A DNA stretch of 64,000 nucleotides, from assembly GCF_016862175.1 (NCBI RefSeq), contig NZ_BOML01000057.1, positions 217,310-281,309 on the forward strand, written 5' to 3'. The stretch is from Paractinoplanes durhamensis. Its GTDB lineage: Bacteria; Actinomycetota; Actinomycetes; Mycobacteriales; Micromonosporaceae. The position numbers and the translations under genes were made by a program. Under the pieces are notes generated by a model. The model ran no database searches and was not told the origin of the DNA. It worked only from the letters and a program-made list of their open reading frames with translations. Positions 1 through 7,941 of the stretch are shown here, piece after piece (the first letter of the stretch is position 1; every line of letters begins with the position of its first letter).

Positions 1-786
1 GCGCACATCTACCTCGAGCCGCCTGGCCTGCTGCCGATGCCTCAGGTGCCCGACTCCGTGACCGAGCTCTGCAACCGCTGCCTGGCCAAGGAGCCGGCCG
101 AGCGCCCGAGCGCCGGTGAGGTGGCGGCCGTCCTCGCGGACGGCGCCGGGCTGCAGGTCATCACGGACGAGCCGGCCGCTCCGCCGCAGGCCACGAACGA
201 CTCGGAAGCACCCGTCCTGATCCGGGCAACCTCCACCGGCCGCCAGCCGGCGGTCCCGCGACCGAGGTGGGCGAGGTACGCGCTCGCCGCCGTGGTCCTG
301 GCCGTCGCCGGAGCCACGACACTGTGGTTCCTGCGCCCGGAGAACCAGGCGGCCACCGTCGCCGCGCCCGCAGCCGGACCGTCGGGGTCGAGCACGGCCG
401 CGCTGAACCCGCGACCCGGCGCCTCGGCGGCACCGGGCACGACCGCGCCGGACCGAACCGCCCCTCCGGCCACCAGGCCGGCCAAGCCTACCAAACCCGG
501 CAAAACCTCCGGAATCGCACCGCCGGCCGGTACGGTGCCGGTCGACCCCGTAACGACCTTGCCCACGGAACGCACCCTGTCGTCCGCGGCCGGTTCAGTG
601 CGGGCAACCTGCACCGCTCCCGGCACCGCGCAGATCATTTCCTGGACCGCCACCAAGCCCTACAAGGTCGTCCACGGGGAGACCGAGGCCGGCCCGGCAC
701 CGACGGTGTCGTTCAAACACGGCAACAGCCGAGTCGACATGACGGTGACCTGCAATGCCGGCCTCCCCTCGGCCACCAGCACCTGA
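1..786 (+). CDS. C-terminal part of a Ser/Thr protein kinase (5' end outside the window)
   Basis: The reading frame is open from the first base of the window, so the gene starts upstream. The first ~35 residues look like the last helices of a Hanks-type kinase C-lobe: a Leu-Cys-x-x-Cys-Leu stretch, then a Lys-Glu-Pro...Arg-Pro-Ser-Ala motif typical of subdomain XI. A single membrane segment follows (about nt 277-333), then a Pro/Thr/Ala-rich linker, then a ~70-residue extracellular domain with two Cys. This is the layout of actinobacterial PknB-like membrane kinases, with a cytoplasmic kinase and an external sensor. The short external domain has no PASTA repeats and was not recognised. The catalytic lobe is not visible, so activity cannot be judged. 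It converges with the subtilase gene that ends at 854. Confidence 0.8.
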   Translation, partial: AHIYLEPPGLLPMPQVPDSVTELCNRCLAKEPAERPSAGEVAAVLADGAGLQVITDEPAAPPQATNDSEAPVLIRATSTGRQPAVPRPRWARYALAAVVLAVAGATTLWFLRPENQAATVAAPAAGPSGSSTAALNPRPGASAAPGTTAPDRTAPPATRPAKPTKPGKTSGIAPPAGTVPVDPVTTLPTERTLSSAAGSVRATCTAPGTAQIISWTATKPYKVVHGETEAGPAPTVSFKHGNSRVDMTVTCNAGLPSATST

Positions 787-802
787 CCGGCGCTGCGCGA
801 AC

Positions 803-837
803 GGTGGCCGTCCTCCCGGCGCGGAAGGACGACCACC
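803..837. terminator. Imperfect stem-loop between convergent genes
   Basis: Five base pairs (803-807 with 833-837) and six more (809-814 with 826-831) are separated by one mismatch and enclose an 11-nt loop. It sits in the 67-bp gap between two convergent stop codons, so it could stop transcription from both sides. There is no clear U-run, as is common in actinobacteria. Confidence 0.4.
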
Positions 838-853
838 GCAGGTCCACCCGGGC

Positions 854-2953
854 CTAACGGATCACGGTCAGGGTCACGCTGTGGTTCCGGTACGACACGC
901 GGAGCAGATGGCCGCCGAGCGCCAGCAGCTTGCCCTCGGGCACGCCGTCGAAGGTGCCGCGGATCGACGATCCGGAAAGGATCGGCAGCACGGCGCCGCG
1001 GGTGAGCGAACCGCGCACGTCCAGGCTGAGCCGCCCTTCAATATTGAGAGCGCCACTTGCCCGTACGCTCGTGAAGTCGCTCGCGCTGTTGACCGTTACC
1101 GCGTAGCGGCTCGTGCTGCCCAGCCGCACCCCGCCGCCGACAGTCAGCGGGGCCGACTCCCCCGCCGCGCCACCGGGCCGCAGCTCGCCGCCGCTGACCT
1201 CGACGTCACCGGCGATCGTGCCGGTGCCGCCGAGAGCTCCGCCGCGGACCCGGATCGCGCTCGCGTGCGACCCGGTCACCGACAGCTTGCCGCCGAGCAC
1301 CGTAGTCGCCCCGGTCCAGGTGTCGTCGCCGGTCAGGAACAGGGTGCCCGCGCCACGCTTGGTCAGGCTCCCGGCGTACACCCGGCTCTTCCTGGCCTTT
1401 TCCCTTGCCTTGCCGATCGCATAGTCGGCCTTGTCGGCATCGGTCGCGTCGGCCGGCAGGCCCTTGGTCCAGCCCTTGGCCACCTTGGTGGCCTGCCACG
1501 CGGCCGCCTCGGTGGCGTCCTCCACCTCGCGGGCCTGGATCGCGACGTCGGAGATGTCGTTGGACCAGACATCAGTGCGGCCGCGGGTGTTCACGTCGAA
1601 CTCGCCGAGCAGCTGGCCCGGCCCGTTGAGCGCCTCACGCAGGCTGGGCGTGCCCCACCCGTTGCGCGCATCCGGCACCCGCACGATCTGCCCGGCCGTG
1701 GGGTTGGGGATCGGCAGGCCGGCCGCGTCGTTCGTGGTGCTGTTCTGCCGGCCGGTCGTGTACATCGTGTACAGCGCCTGCTCGTTGGTCAGATACGGGA
1801 ACCGCTGCATGATCAGCGCGAGCGCGCCGGCCGAGTGCGGCGCCGACATCGACGTACCGGAAAAACGGGCGTAGCGGGGCTGCGGCACGCCGTCGACCAG
1901 CTCCACGGTGGTGCTGTTGATCAGCGAGCCGGGGGCGGTGACGCACGCCCACTTGGCCACCCCGCACTGGTTGAATCGCTGCTGGCCGGGGACCAGCACC
2001 GAGCCGTCCGGGTGGAACGTGCGCCCGACGTTGTCGTTGGTCCCGGAGGTGGTGAACCAGCTGCCCTCCAGCTCGGGCTTGAAGTAGGTGGCGGCGCCGC
2101 GCGGGGTCGGGTTGGCCACGCCGGCGTTACCGGCGCTGAAGCCGATGATCGTGTCGGTGCGGGCGACGTCGAACGCCCCGTTGATCCAGTGGCTGGTCGT
2201 GCCGTTGGAGTCGGGCACCCCCTCGGGGAGCGCCAGGTTGCGCCAGGCCGACAGCAGCCCTTCGTAGGTGTTGTAGCTCTCGCCCGCCGGCGCGCTGCCC
2301 CAGCTGCTGCTGACGATGCGGATCGGCTTGCCGTTGGTGGTGCGGGCCCGGTTGACGGCCCGGTAGACGTTGGCCAGGTAGGCGTTGTCCGGGGTCTGCG
2401 CCTCGGTTGCGCCCGCCGGCAACTGGCCGTACAGCACGCCGTCGGTCTTGTGGGTGTTGCCCATGTAGACGTTGGCGTTGAACGCGACGCCGTGCATGTT
2501 GGCCGCCGTGCCCTGCGGCTGTTCCTGGCCGACCCCGTCCCGGCTCGCGCCGACGGTGCCGCTGACGTGGGTGCCGTGCGTGTCGTTGAACGCCGGGTCG
2601 TAGTAGCCCGGCGTCGGCCCGGTCTGCCCGCCCTGGGCGACCACCGAGAAATACCGGTTGGCCTGCTCGACGGGGTGACCGTTGAAGAAGCCCGAGTCGA
2701 CCAGGCCGATGTTCTCGCCCGCGCCGGCGAACCCGGCCGCGTAGGCGAACTCGGCCCCCATCGACACCAGCCCGGTGTCCGAGAGGAATTCGGGGGTACG
2801 CCAGCTCGCCGGATCACCGAGGCGGCCCGGGTCTCCCTGATAGGTCACGATCGGCTGTGGTCGGGACGGATGGGCCGCCGCGGGTTGCGCGGCGATGCCC
2901 AGCCCCACCACGGGGATCAGCGCTACCACGAGCGCCTTTTTCCTGGTCGGCAT
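854..2953 (-). CDS. Secreted S8 (subtilisin-like) serine protease with autotransporter-type beta-strand repeat
   Basis: A 699-aa exported protease. An Ala-rich signal peptide (Lys-Lys near the start, cleavage near residue 27) precedes the catalytic domain. The triad is visible: Asp86 (GLVDSG), His126 (DTHGTH) and Ser368 (SGTSMSAPH), with oxyanion Asn276 (SAGNAG). After the catalytic domain comes a charged helical linker (about 465-530). Residues 533-595 then carry a Gly-rich stretch with GAGTLFLTG and GGTGTIAGDV, matching the autotransporter-associated beta-strand repeat (PATR) seen in passenger domains of Gram-negative autotransporter subtilases. The last ~100 residues also look beta-rich. 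No beta-barrel translocator follows, which fits a Gram-positive secretor. The ATG at 2953 has a GGAG 7 nt upstream. The extracellular substrate is unknown. Confidence 0.9.
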   Translation of the reverse strand: MPTRKKALVVALIPVVGLGIAAQPAAAHPSRPQPIVTYQGDPGRLGDPASWRTPEFLSDTGLVSMGAEFAYAAGFAGAGENIGLVDSGFFNGHPVEQANRYFSVVAQGGQTGPTPGYYDPAFNDTHGTHVSGTVGASRDGVGQEQPQGTAANMHGVAFNANVYMGNTHKTDGVLYGQLPAGATEAQTPDNAYLANVYRAVNRARTTNGKPIRIVSSSWGSAPAGESYNTYEGLLSAWRNLALPEGVPDSNGTTSHWINGAFDVARTDTIIGFSAGNAGVANPTPRGAATYFKPELEGSWFTTSGTNDNVGRTFHPDGSVLVPGQQRFNQCGVAKWACVTAPGSLINSTTVELVDGVPQPRYARFSGTSMSAPHSAGALALIMQRFPYLTNEQALYTMYTTGRQNSTTNDAAGLPIPNPTAGQIVRVPDARNGWGTPSLREALNGPGQLLGEFDVNTRGRTDVWSNDISDVAIQAREVEDATEAAAWQATKVAKGWTKGLPADATDADKADYAIGKAREKARKSRVYAGSLTKRGAGTLFLTGDDTWTGATTVLGGKLSVTGSHASAIRVRGGALGGTGTIAGDVEVSGGELRPGGAAGESAPLTVGGGVRLGSTSRYAVTVNSASDFTSVRASGALNIEGRLSLDVRGSLTRGAVLPILSGSSIRGTFDGVPEGKLLALGGHLLRVSYRNHSVTLTVIR

Positions 2954-3009
2954 ATCGGCTCCTCAAGGGTTTCAAGACGGGGCCAAGACATCGACACACT
3001 ACTATTTAG

Positions 3010-3434
3010 ATGGATCCGATAGTGCCACTGTCAGGCAGGACTGGGACCTACGGCTCTGGTGGCCGCCTCGCCGTGGGCGGACCGTACGACGTGGGCCGTT
3101 TCTTCATGTCGCCAAGATCGGCAGCGGGGCCGGCGGGGGTACCGGCACCGGCCCCGCGCCCGAGGGGCAGGAGAACGGCGGCACCGGCGGCGGTCTCGGC
3201 ATGTCCGCGAAGCCGCTGGGCGTGTTCGTGCTGACCGGCGGCAAGGTCGTCTGGCGGCCGGCGATCGACGTCAACCGGGTGGTGCTGGGTGGCCAGCTCG
3301 TCGCGATCACCGCCCTGCTGGTGGCCCGCGCACTGGTCAGGGCTCGAGCCGGTCGACCGGAACTCGGCGTGCGGCTGCGGAAGGTCGCTCGTCGTCTGGC
3401 CGAGCAGGGCGCACGCGCGCGACGCGCCCGGTAG
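3010..3434 (+). pseudogene. Broken GerW/YtfJ-family spore protein gene
   Basis: From about 3105 to 3434 the frame encodes HVAKIGSGAGGGTGTGP, a Gly-rich stretch, a KPLGVFVLTGGKVVWRP segment and a hydrophobic helix near VVLGGQLVAITALLVA. This is the C-terminal two-thirds of GerW/YtfJ-type sporulation proteins. The preceding segment such a protein should have (a Gly-x-Pro-Tyr-Asp-Val-Gly-like turn) is found just upstream in a different frame (3085-3096), which implies a one-base indel near 3095-3104. No Shine-Dalgarno site precedes the ATG at 3010 and the usual N-terminal helix is missing. I read it as a frameshifted, 5'-eroded gene. A sequencing error in a G/C run is the alternative. Confidence 0.5.
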
Positions 3435-3506
3435 CGGCCGGGGCAGGGACCGTGAAGCCGGCGAACTCGGCGGCCGTAACGACGATCCAGGAACGCAGCA
3501 AGCCGC

Positions 3507-3680
3507 TCACCGGGGCACCTTCTCGGGGACGCCCCCGGCACGGGCATCGCGCTCGGCGGCCAGCGCCGCGCGTTCGTCGGGATCGAGCAGATAGGAGTAC
3601 GGACACTGGTCCGGGCTCGGGGCCAGACACGCCCCGCACGGACGCGACGGGTCGATGACACATCTCAGGTCACGGCGCAT
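3507..3680 (-). CDS. Small Cys-containing protein, 57 aa
   Basis: A 57-residue protein with four Cys, one near the N-terminus and three in a CGAC...C arrangement, followed by an acidic helix rich in Asp, Glu, Arg and Ala. The start at 3680 is chosen because it has a GGAGGAGA site 6 nt upstream; longer in-frame extensions lack such a site. The Cys pattern could bind a metal. It resembles small actinobacterial hypothetical proteins (DUF6767-like), but I cannot confirm the family. It lies between the GerW remnant and the SulP gene, on the same strand as SulP. Confidence 0.6.
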   Translation of the reverse strand: MRRDLRCVIDPSRPCGACLAPSPDQCPYSYLLDPDERAALAAERDARAGGVPEKVPR

Positions 3681-3793
3681 TCCCGTCTCCTCCAGCCGGA
3701 ACGCGCCTCGGCGTTCCGCATCCAGTCTGGAACGGCGACCGGACGGCCACACGGGGCTACGGTCCCGCCTCGAGGGGCCGGTCGGCCCGAGCC

Positions 3794-5479
3794 CTACGTC
3801 CCGTCCGCACCGGTACGCCATGCCTGGTATGCGGCGACCGCCGTCGGCAGGGTGGGGAAGATGTGGTCCGCGCCGACCGCGTCCGCCAGCCCGAACGCGG
3901 TCAGATCGTCGAGCAGGTCCTGCTTGACCCGGGCCAGCGCGAAGACGATGCCCCGCGCCCGCAATTCCTGGTGGAGCCGCTCCACGGCGTCGAGGGCGGT
4001 GATGTCCACCTCGACGTTCGCCTCGGCGTTGAGCACGAACCAGCGCACCGGAGCGTCCTGCTGCTCGACGGCGGCCAGCGCCCGGCGCAGGAAGTCCTCG
4101 GCGTTGGCGAAGAACAGCGGCGAGTCGTACCGGTAGACCACGAGGCCGGGCACGGTTCGCGCCTGGGGATAGTCGTCCACGTCGTGCATCCCGGCCAGGC
4201 CGGGGACGAGTCCCTGCACGGCGTCGTGCGGGCGGGCCACCCGGGCCAGCATCTCCACGACCGACAGGGCGACCGCCAGCAGGACGCCGTAGAGGATGTC
4301 GAGGACCAGCACACCGGCCAGCGCGCCCACGGCCAGCAGCAGCTCGCTGGGGCGGAACCGGGCCAGCCGCCGGAAACTGGCGACGTCGATCAGGCGGGAC
4401 GCGGCGAAAACCACGATCGCCCCCAGCACCGCCGACGGGAACAGGCGCAGCAAGGGTCCCAGGTACGCTGCCGTGGCGACCACGAGGACGCAGGTGACCA
4501 GCGAGTGCAGCTGGGTCCGGGCGCCGGCCGCCGCGGCCAGGGCGGTACGGCTGCCGCTGCTGCTGACCGGCAGGCCCTGGAACAGCCCGGCGCCCAGGTT
4601 GGCGACGCCGAGCGCCACGAACTCCTGGTTCGCGTCGATGCGGCCGCCGTCGTTCGTCGCGAACGACCGCGCCGTCAGGATCGTGTCGCTGTAACCGACC
4701 AGGAGAACGCCGAGCGCGGGCAGCAGCAGCTGCCGCACCTGCCCGAAACCGGGGAGGTGCGGCAGCGGCACGCCGGACGGGATCTCGCCGATGACCTGGA
4801 GGCCGCGCTCATCGAGGTGGAAGACCGCCACCGCGGCGGTGGCCAGCAGCACCGTCAGCAGCGGGCCGGGCGCGTGCGGCGCCAGCCGGTGCAGCCCGAA
4901 CAGGAACGCCAGCGCCGCTGCGGCGAGCACGGTCGTGCGCACGTCCAGGTCCGGAAGCCCGGTGACGAACGACCACACCTCCCCGACGAACGAATCGCCG
5001 TGCACCGGCACGCCGGTGAGCCGGCCCAGCTGGCTCGCCGTCATGATCAGCGCCAGTCCGGCCAGGTAGCCCACCAGCGTCGGACGGGAGAGCAGGTCGG
5101 CCACCACCCCGAGGCGCAGCAGCCGGCTGACCAGGGCGAGTACGCCGACGACGAGGGCCAGGGCGGCGGCCAGCGCGGCGTACCGGCCGGGGTCACCGGC
5201 GGCGAGCGGCCCGATCGCGGCCGCGGTCATCAGCGCCGTGGTCGACTCGGGACCGGCCGACAACAGCCGCGAGGTGCCGAGCAGCGCGTAGGCGACGAGG
5301 GCCGGCAACGTCGCCCACAGTCCGGCGACCGGCGGCACTCCGGCGAGTCCGGCGTACGCCAGCACCTGCGGCACCAGGTACGCCGCCACGGTCACGCCGG
5401 CCAGCACGTCGCCACGCAGCCATCCGCGCTGATAGCGGCGGAGGACCGTCAGGCCGGGAAGCAGGTCCGCTGGGCGCAC
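3794..5479 (-). CDS. SulP-family anion transporter with STAS domain
   Basis: A 561-aa membrane protein. About ten hydrophobic segments span residues 20-410, with SulP hallmarks: an early AAYLVPQVLAYAGLAG segment, GPESTTALM, and a SSSGSRTALAAAAGA segment. A cytoplasmic STAS domain follows (about 430-550), with YRYDSPLFFANAEDF and a VEVDITALD switch region. The family carries sulfate, bicarbonate or other anions by H+ or Na+ coupling; the substrate cannot be told from sequence. The start is GTG at 5479, since no in-frame ATG lies nearby. It is divergent from the P-type ATPase gene at 5602, and a long palindrome lies in the shared promoter region. Confidence 0.9.
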   Translation of the reverse strand: MRPADLLPGLTVLRRYQRGWLRGDVLAGVTVAAYLVPQVLAYAGLAGVPPVAGLWATLPALVAYALLGTSRLLSAGPESTTALMTAAAIGPLAAGDPGRYAALAAALALVVGVLALVSRLLRLGVVADLLSRPTLVGYLAGLALIMTASQLGRLTGVPVHGDSFVGEVWSFVTGLPDLDVRTTVLAAAALAFLFGLHRLAPHAPGPLLTVLLATAAVAVFHLDERGLQVIGEIPSGVPLPHLPGFGQVRQLLLPALGVLLVGYSDTILTARSFATNDGGRIDANQEFVALGVANLGAGLFQGLPVSSSGSRTALAAAAGARTQLHSLVTCVLVVATAAYLGPLLRLFPSAVLGAIVVFAASRLIDVASFRRLARFRPSELLLAVGALAGVLVLDILYGVLLAVALSVVEMLARVARPHDAVQGLVPGLAGMHDVDDYPQARTVPGLVVYRYDSPLFFANAEDFLRRALAAVEQQDAPVRWFVLNAEANVEVDITALDAVERLHQELRARGIVFALARVKQDLLDDLTAFGLADAVGADHIFPTLPTAVAAYQAWRTGADGT

Positions 5480-5502
5480 ACCGACATTCTCGCCGCTGAA
5501 CG

Positions 5503-5526
5503 GCCGATGGGCCCGGGCCCATCGGC
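5503..5526. promoter_or_regulatory. Perfect 24-bp palindrome in the SulP/ATPase divergent promoter region
   Basis: Positions 5503-5514 (GCCGATGGGCCC) are the exact reverse complement of 5515-5526, with no spacer. The site is 24 bp upstream of the SulP GTG and 76 bp upstream of the ATPase ATG. It lies between divergent promoters and far from any stop codon, so a protein-binding operator is more likely than a terminator. The regulator is unknown. Confidence 0.55.
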
Positions 5527-5601
5527 ACTGCCCGCCGTCCGCCTCCCGCGCGAAGGATGGGAAGGATGGACGGAGCAGCTCCGGCCGGGCAGGAGGACGC
5601 C

Positions 5602-7932
5602 ATGCGATGGTGGCGGCAACAACGGGATCAGGTCTTGTTCGGCATCACGACGGCGCTGTTGCTGTCCGGCCTGACGTTCATGGCGGCTGGGGCCCGGGAG
5701 GCGGCGGACCGGCTGTGGGTGACCGCGACGCTGCTCGGTCTGGCCTACTCGACGGCGGCGCTCGTCGCGGCGGCCCGGCGGCGGGAGGCCAGCGTCGACG
5801 TCATCGCATGGTTCGCCCTGGTCGGCGCGCTCGCGGTCGGCGAGGCGCTGGCGGGTGCGGTCATCGCGGTCATGCTGGCGACCGGTGTTCTGCTGGAGGC
5901 CCGGGCCGAGGCCCGGGCGCGGCGCGAACTGAGCGCCCTGGTGGCGAGGGCACCGCGAACCGCGGTGCGGGACACCGCGGCCGGACCGGTGGAGGTGCCG
6001 GTGGCCGAGGTGGTGCTCGGTGACCGGCTGGTGGTGCGGTCCGGGGAGATCGTGCCGGTCGACGGACGGCTGCTCGGTCCGGCGGTGCTGGATGAATCGG
6101 CGCTGACCGGGGAGCCGCTGCCGGTGGAGCGGCGGGCCGGCGAGGACGTACGCAGCGGGGTGGTGAACGCGGGCCAGGCGATGCGGTTCACGGCCACCGC
6201 GACGGCGGAGGCGTCGACGTACGCCGGAGTGGTGCGCCTGGTGGAGCAGGCGCAGGCGCAGAGCGCGCCGTTCGTTCGGATCGCGGATCGGTTCGCGGTG
6301 GTGTTCGTGCCGGTGACCCTGGTGCTGGCCGCCGTCGCCTGGGCGGTGGCCGGTGATCCGGTCCGGGCCGTCGCCGTCCTGGTGGTGGCCACCCCCTGCC
6401 CACTCCTGCTGGCGGCACCGATCGCCATCATCTCCGGCATCTCCCGGGCGGCGCGCGGTGGTGTGGTGGTCAAGGGCGGGAGTGCCCTGGAGCGGCTGGC
6501 GGCGGGGCGGGTCCTGCTGTTCGACAAGACCGGAACGCTGACCGCGGGCCGCCCGGTGCTCAGCGATGTCGTCACCGCTCCCGGTGGACAGCTTTCCGGC
6601 GGAGAGGTGCTGCGTCTCGCGGCGAGCCTGGATCAGAGTTCCGCGCACGTCCTCGCCGGCGCCATCGTGACGGCGGCGCGCGACCGGGGGCTCCCGCTGA
6701 CGTCGCCCGACCAGGTCACCGAACGGCACGGTCACGGCGTCGAGGGCATCGTCGACGGCCGCCATGTCCGGCTCGGCAAGGCGTCGAGCATCGTCACCGG
6801 TCCCCTGCCGCAGTGGATGCGGAACGCCCGGCGGCGGGCCGCCCTCGACGGTTCGCTGACGGTGTTCGCCGCCGTCGACGACGTGCCGGCCGGCGTGTTG
6901 CTGTTGGAGGACCAATTGCGGCCCCAGGCTCCGCGCATGGTGCGAGCGCTGCGCCGGGCCGGGATCACCCGGGTCGTGCTGGTGACCGGCGATCAGGCCG
7001 ACGCCGCCGAGGCCGTCGGGCGGATCGTCGGCGTCGACGCGGTGCACGCCGGCTGCGACCCCGGCGACAAGCTGTCCCTGGTCCGGGCGGAACAGGACCG
7101 AGCGCCGACGATCATGGTCGGGGACGGCATCAACGACGCGCCGGCCCTCGCGGCCGCGGGCGTCGGGGTCGCTCTCGCCGCCCGGGGGGCCACCGCGTCG
7201 GCCGAGGCCGCCGACGTGGTGCTCACCGTCGACCGCATCGACGCCCTGGCCGACGCGATCCTCATCGCCCGCCGTTGCCGGCGGATCGCCCAGTGGGCGG
7301 TCACGGCCGGCATGGGCATGTCGGCCGCCGCGATGGTCGTGGCCGCGGCCGGTCATCTCACGCCGGTGGCCGGCGCGGTGCTGCAGGAGGGCATCGACGT
7401 CGCCGCGATCGCGATCGCGATGACGGCGCTGTTGCCGGGCCGGTCGCACACCGTCGCCATGCCGTCGGCCGACATCGCCACCGCCCGGCGGTTGTACGCG
7501 GAACACCGCGAGGTGCGCCCGCTGGTCGAGCAGGTGCGCACGGTCGCCGATGCGCTGAACCAGCCGCCGTACGACCTCCGCCCGGTCCGCGAACTGCTGG
7601 ACCAGCTCGAGGTGCGGCTCCTGGCCCACGAGCGCGCCGAGGAGGCCGAGCTCCTGCCGATCATGGCCCGGCTGCTGGGCGGGACGGAAGCGACGAGCGG
7701 ACTCAGCCGCACGCATGCCGAGATCGAACACCAGATCGGACGGCTGCGCCGGGCGGTGGCGGAACCGGTCCCGCTGGCCGAGGCGGAGGACGTCACCGAT
7801 CTGCGGCGGCTGCTCTACGGCCTGTACGCGATCCTCCAGCTGCACAACGCGCAGGAGGAGGAGGGCGCGTTCAGCCTCGTGCCCGACGCGCCGGCGGGGC
7901 GGCCGAGCCACCTGGTCCGCAGCCGCACCTGA
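5602..7932 (+). CDS. P1B-type heavy-metal ATPase with C-terminal hemerythrin-like domain
   Basis: A 776-aa cation pump. It has an actuator motif TGEP (169-172), a membrane metal-site motif Thr264-Pro265-Cys266 (TPC rather than CPC), a phosphorylated Asp308 in DKTGT, and a GDGINDAPAL hinge. There is no N-terminal Cys-x-x-Cys metal-binding domain. After the last membrane helices, residues ~630-760 are helical with spaced His/Glu motifs (EHRE, AHERAEE, THAEIEH, LHNAQEEE), a hemerythrin-like four-helix domain. TPC plus a C-terminal hemerythrin domain defines the P1B-5 (Nia-type) group, for which Ni/Fe efflux has been reported; this metal assignment is by analogy. The ATG at 5602 is preferred over an upstream one at 5557 because AGGAGG lies 5 nt upstream. 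Confidence 0.88.
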   Translation: MRWWRQQRDQVLFGITTALLLSGLTFMAAGAREAADRLWVTATLLGLAYSTAALVAAARRREASVDVIAWFALVGALAVGEALAGAVIAVMLATGVLLEARAEARARRELSALVARAPRTAVRDTAAGPVEVPVAEVVLGDRLVVRSGEIVPVDGRLLGPAVLDESALTGEPLPVERRAGEDVRSGVVNAGQAMRFTATATAEASTYAGVVRLVEQAQAQSAPFVRIADRFAVVFVPVTLVLAAVAWAVAGDPVRAVAVLVVATPCPLLLAAPIAIISGISRAARGGVVVKGGSALERLAAGRVLLFDKTGTLTAGRPVLSDVVTAPGGQLSGGEVLRLAASLDQSSAHVLAGAIVTAARDRGLPLTSPDQVTERHGHGVEGIVDGRHVRLGKASSIVTGPLPQWMRNARRRAALDGSLTVFAAVDDVPAGVLLLEDQLRPQAPRMVRALRRAGITRVVLVTGDQADAAEAVGRIVGVDAVHAGCDPGDKLSLVRAEQDRAPTIMVGDGINDAPALAAAGVGVALAARGATASAEAADVVLTVDRIDALADAILIARRCRRIAQWAVTAGMGMSAAAMVVAAAGHLTPVAGAVLQEGIDVAAIAIAMTALLPGRSHTVAMPSADIATARRLYAEHREVRPLVEQVRTVADALNQPPYDLRPVRELLDQLEVRLLAHERAEEAELLPIMARLLGGTEATSGLSRTHAEIEHQIGRLRRAVAEPVPLAEAEDVTDLRRLLYGLYAILQLHNAQEEEGAFSLVPDAPAGRPSHLVRSRT

Positions 7933-7941
7933 TGAGGGCCG

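Noticed and set aside
755..3022. A long plus-strand open frame opposite the first subtilase
   Set aside because: Arg/Gly/Pro/His-rich composition without motifs; it is the antisense shadow of a gene with a clear catalytic triad.
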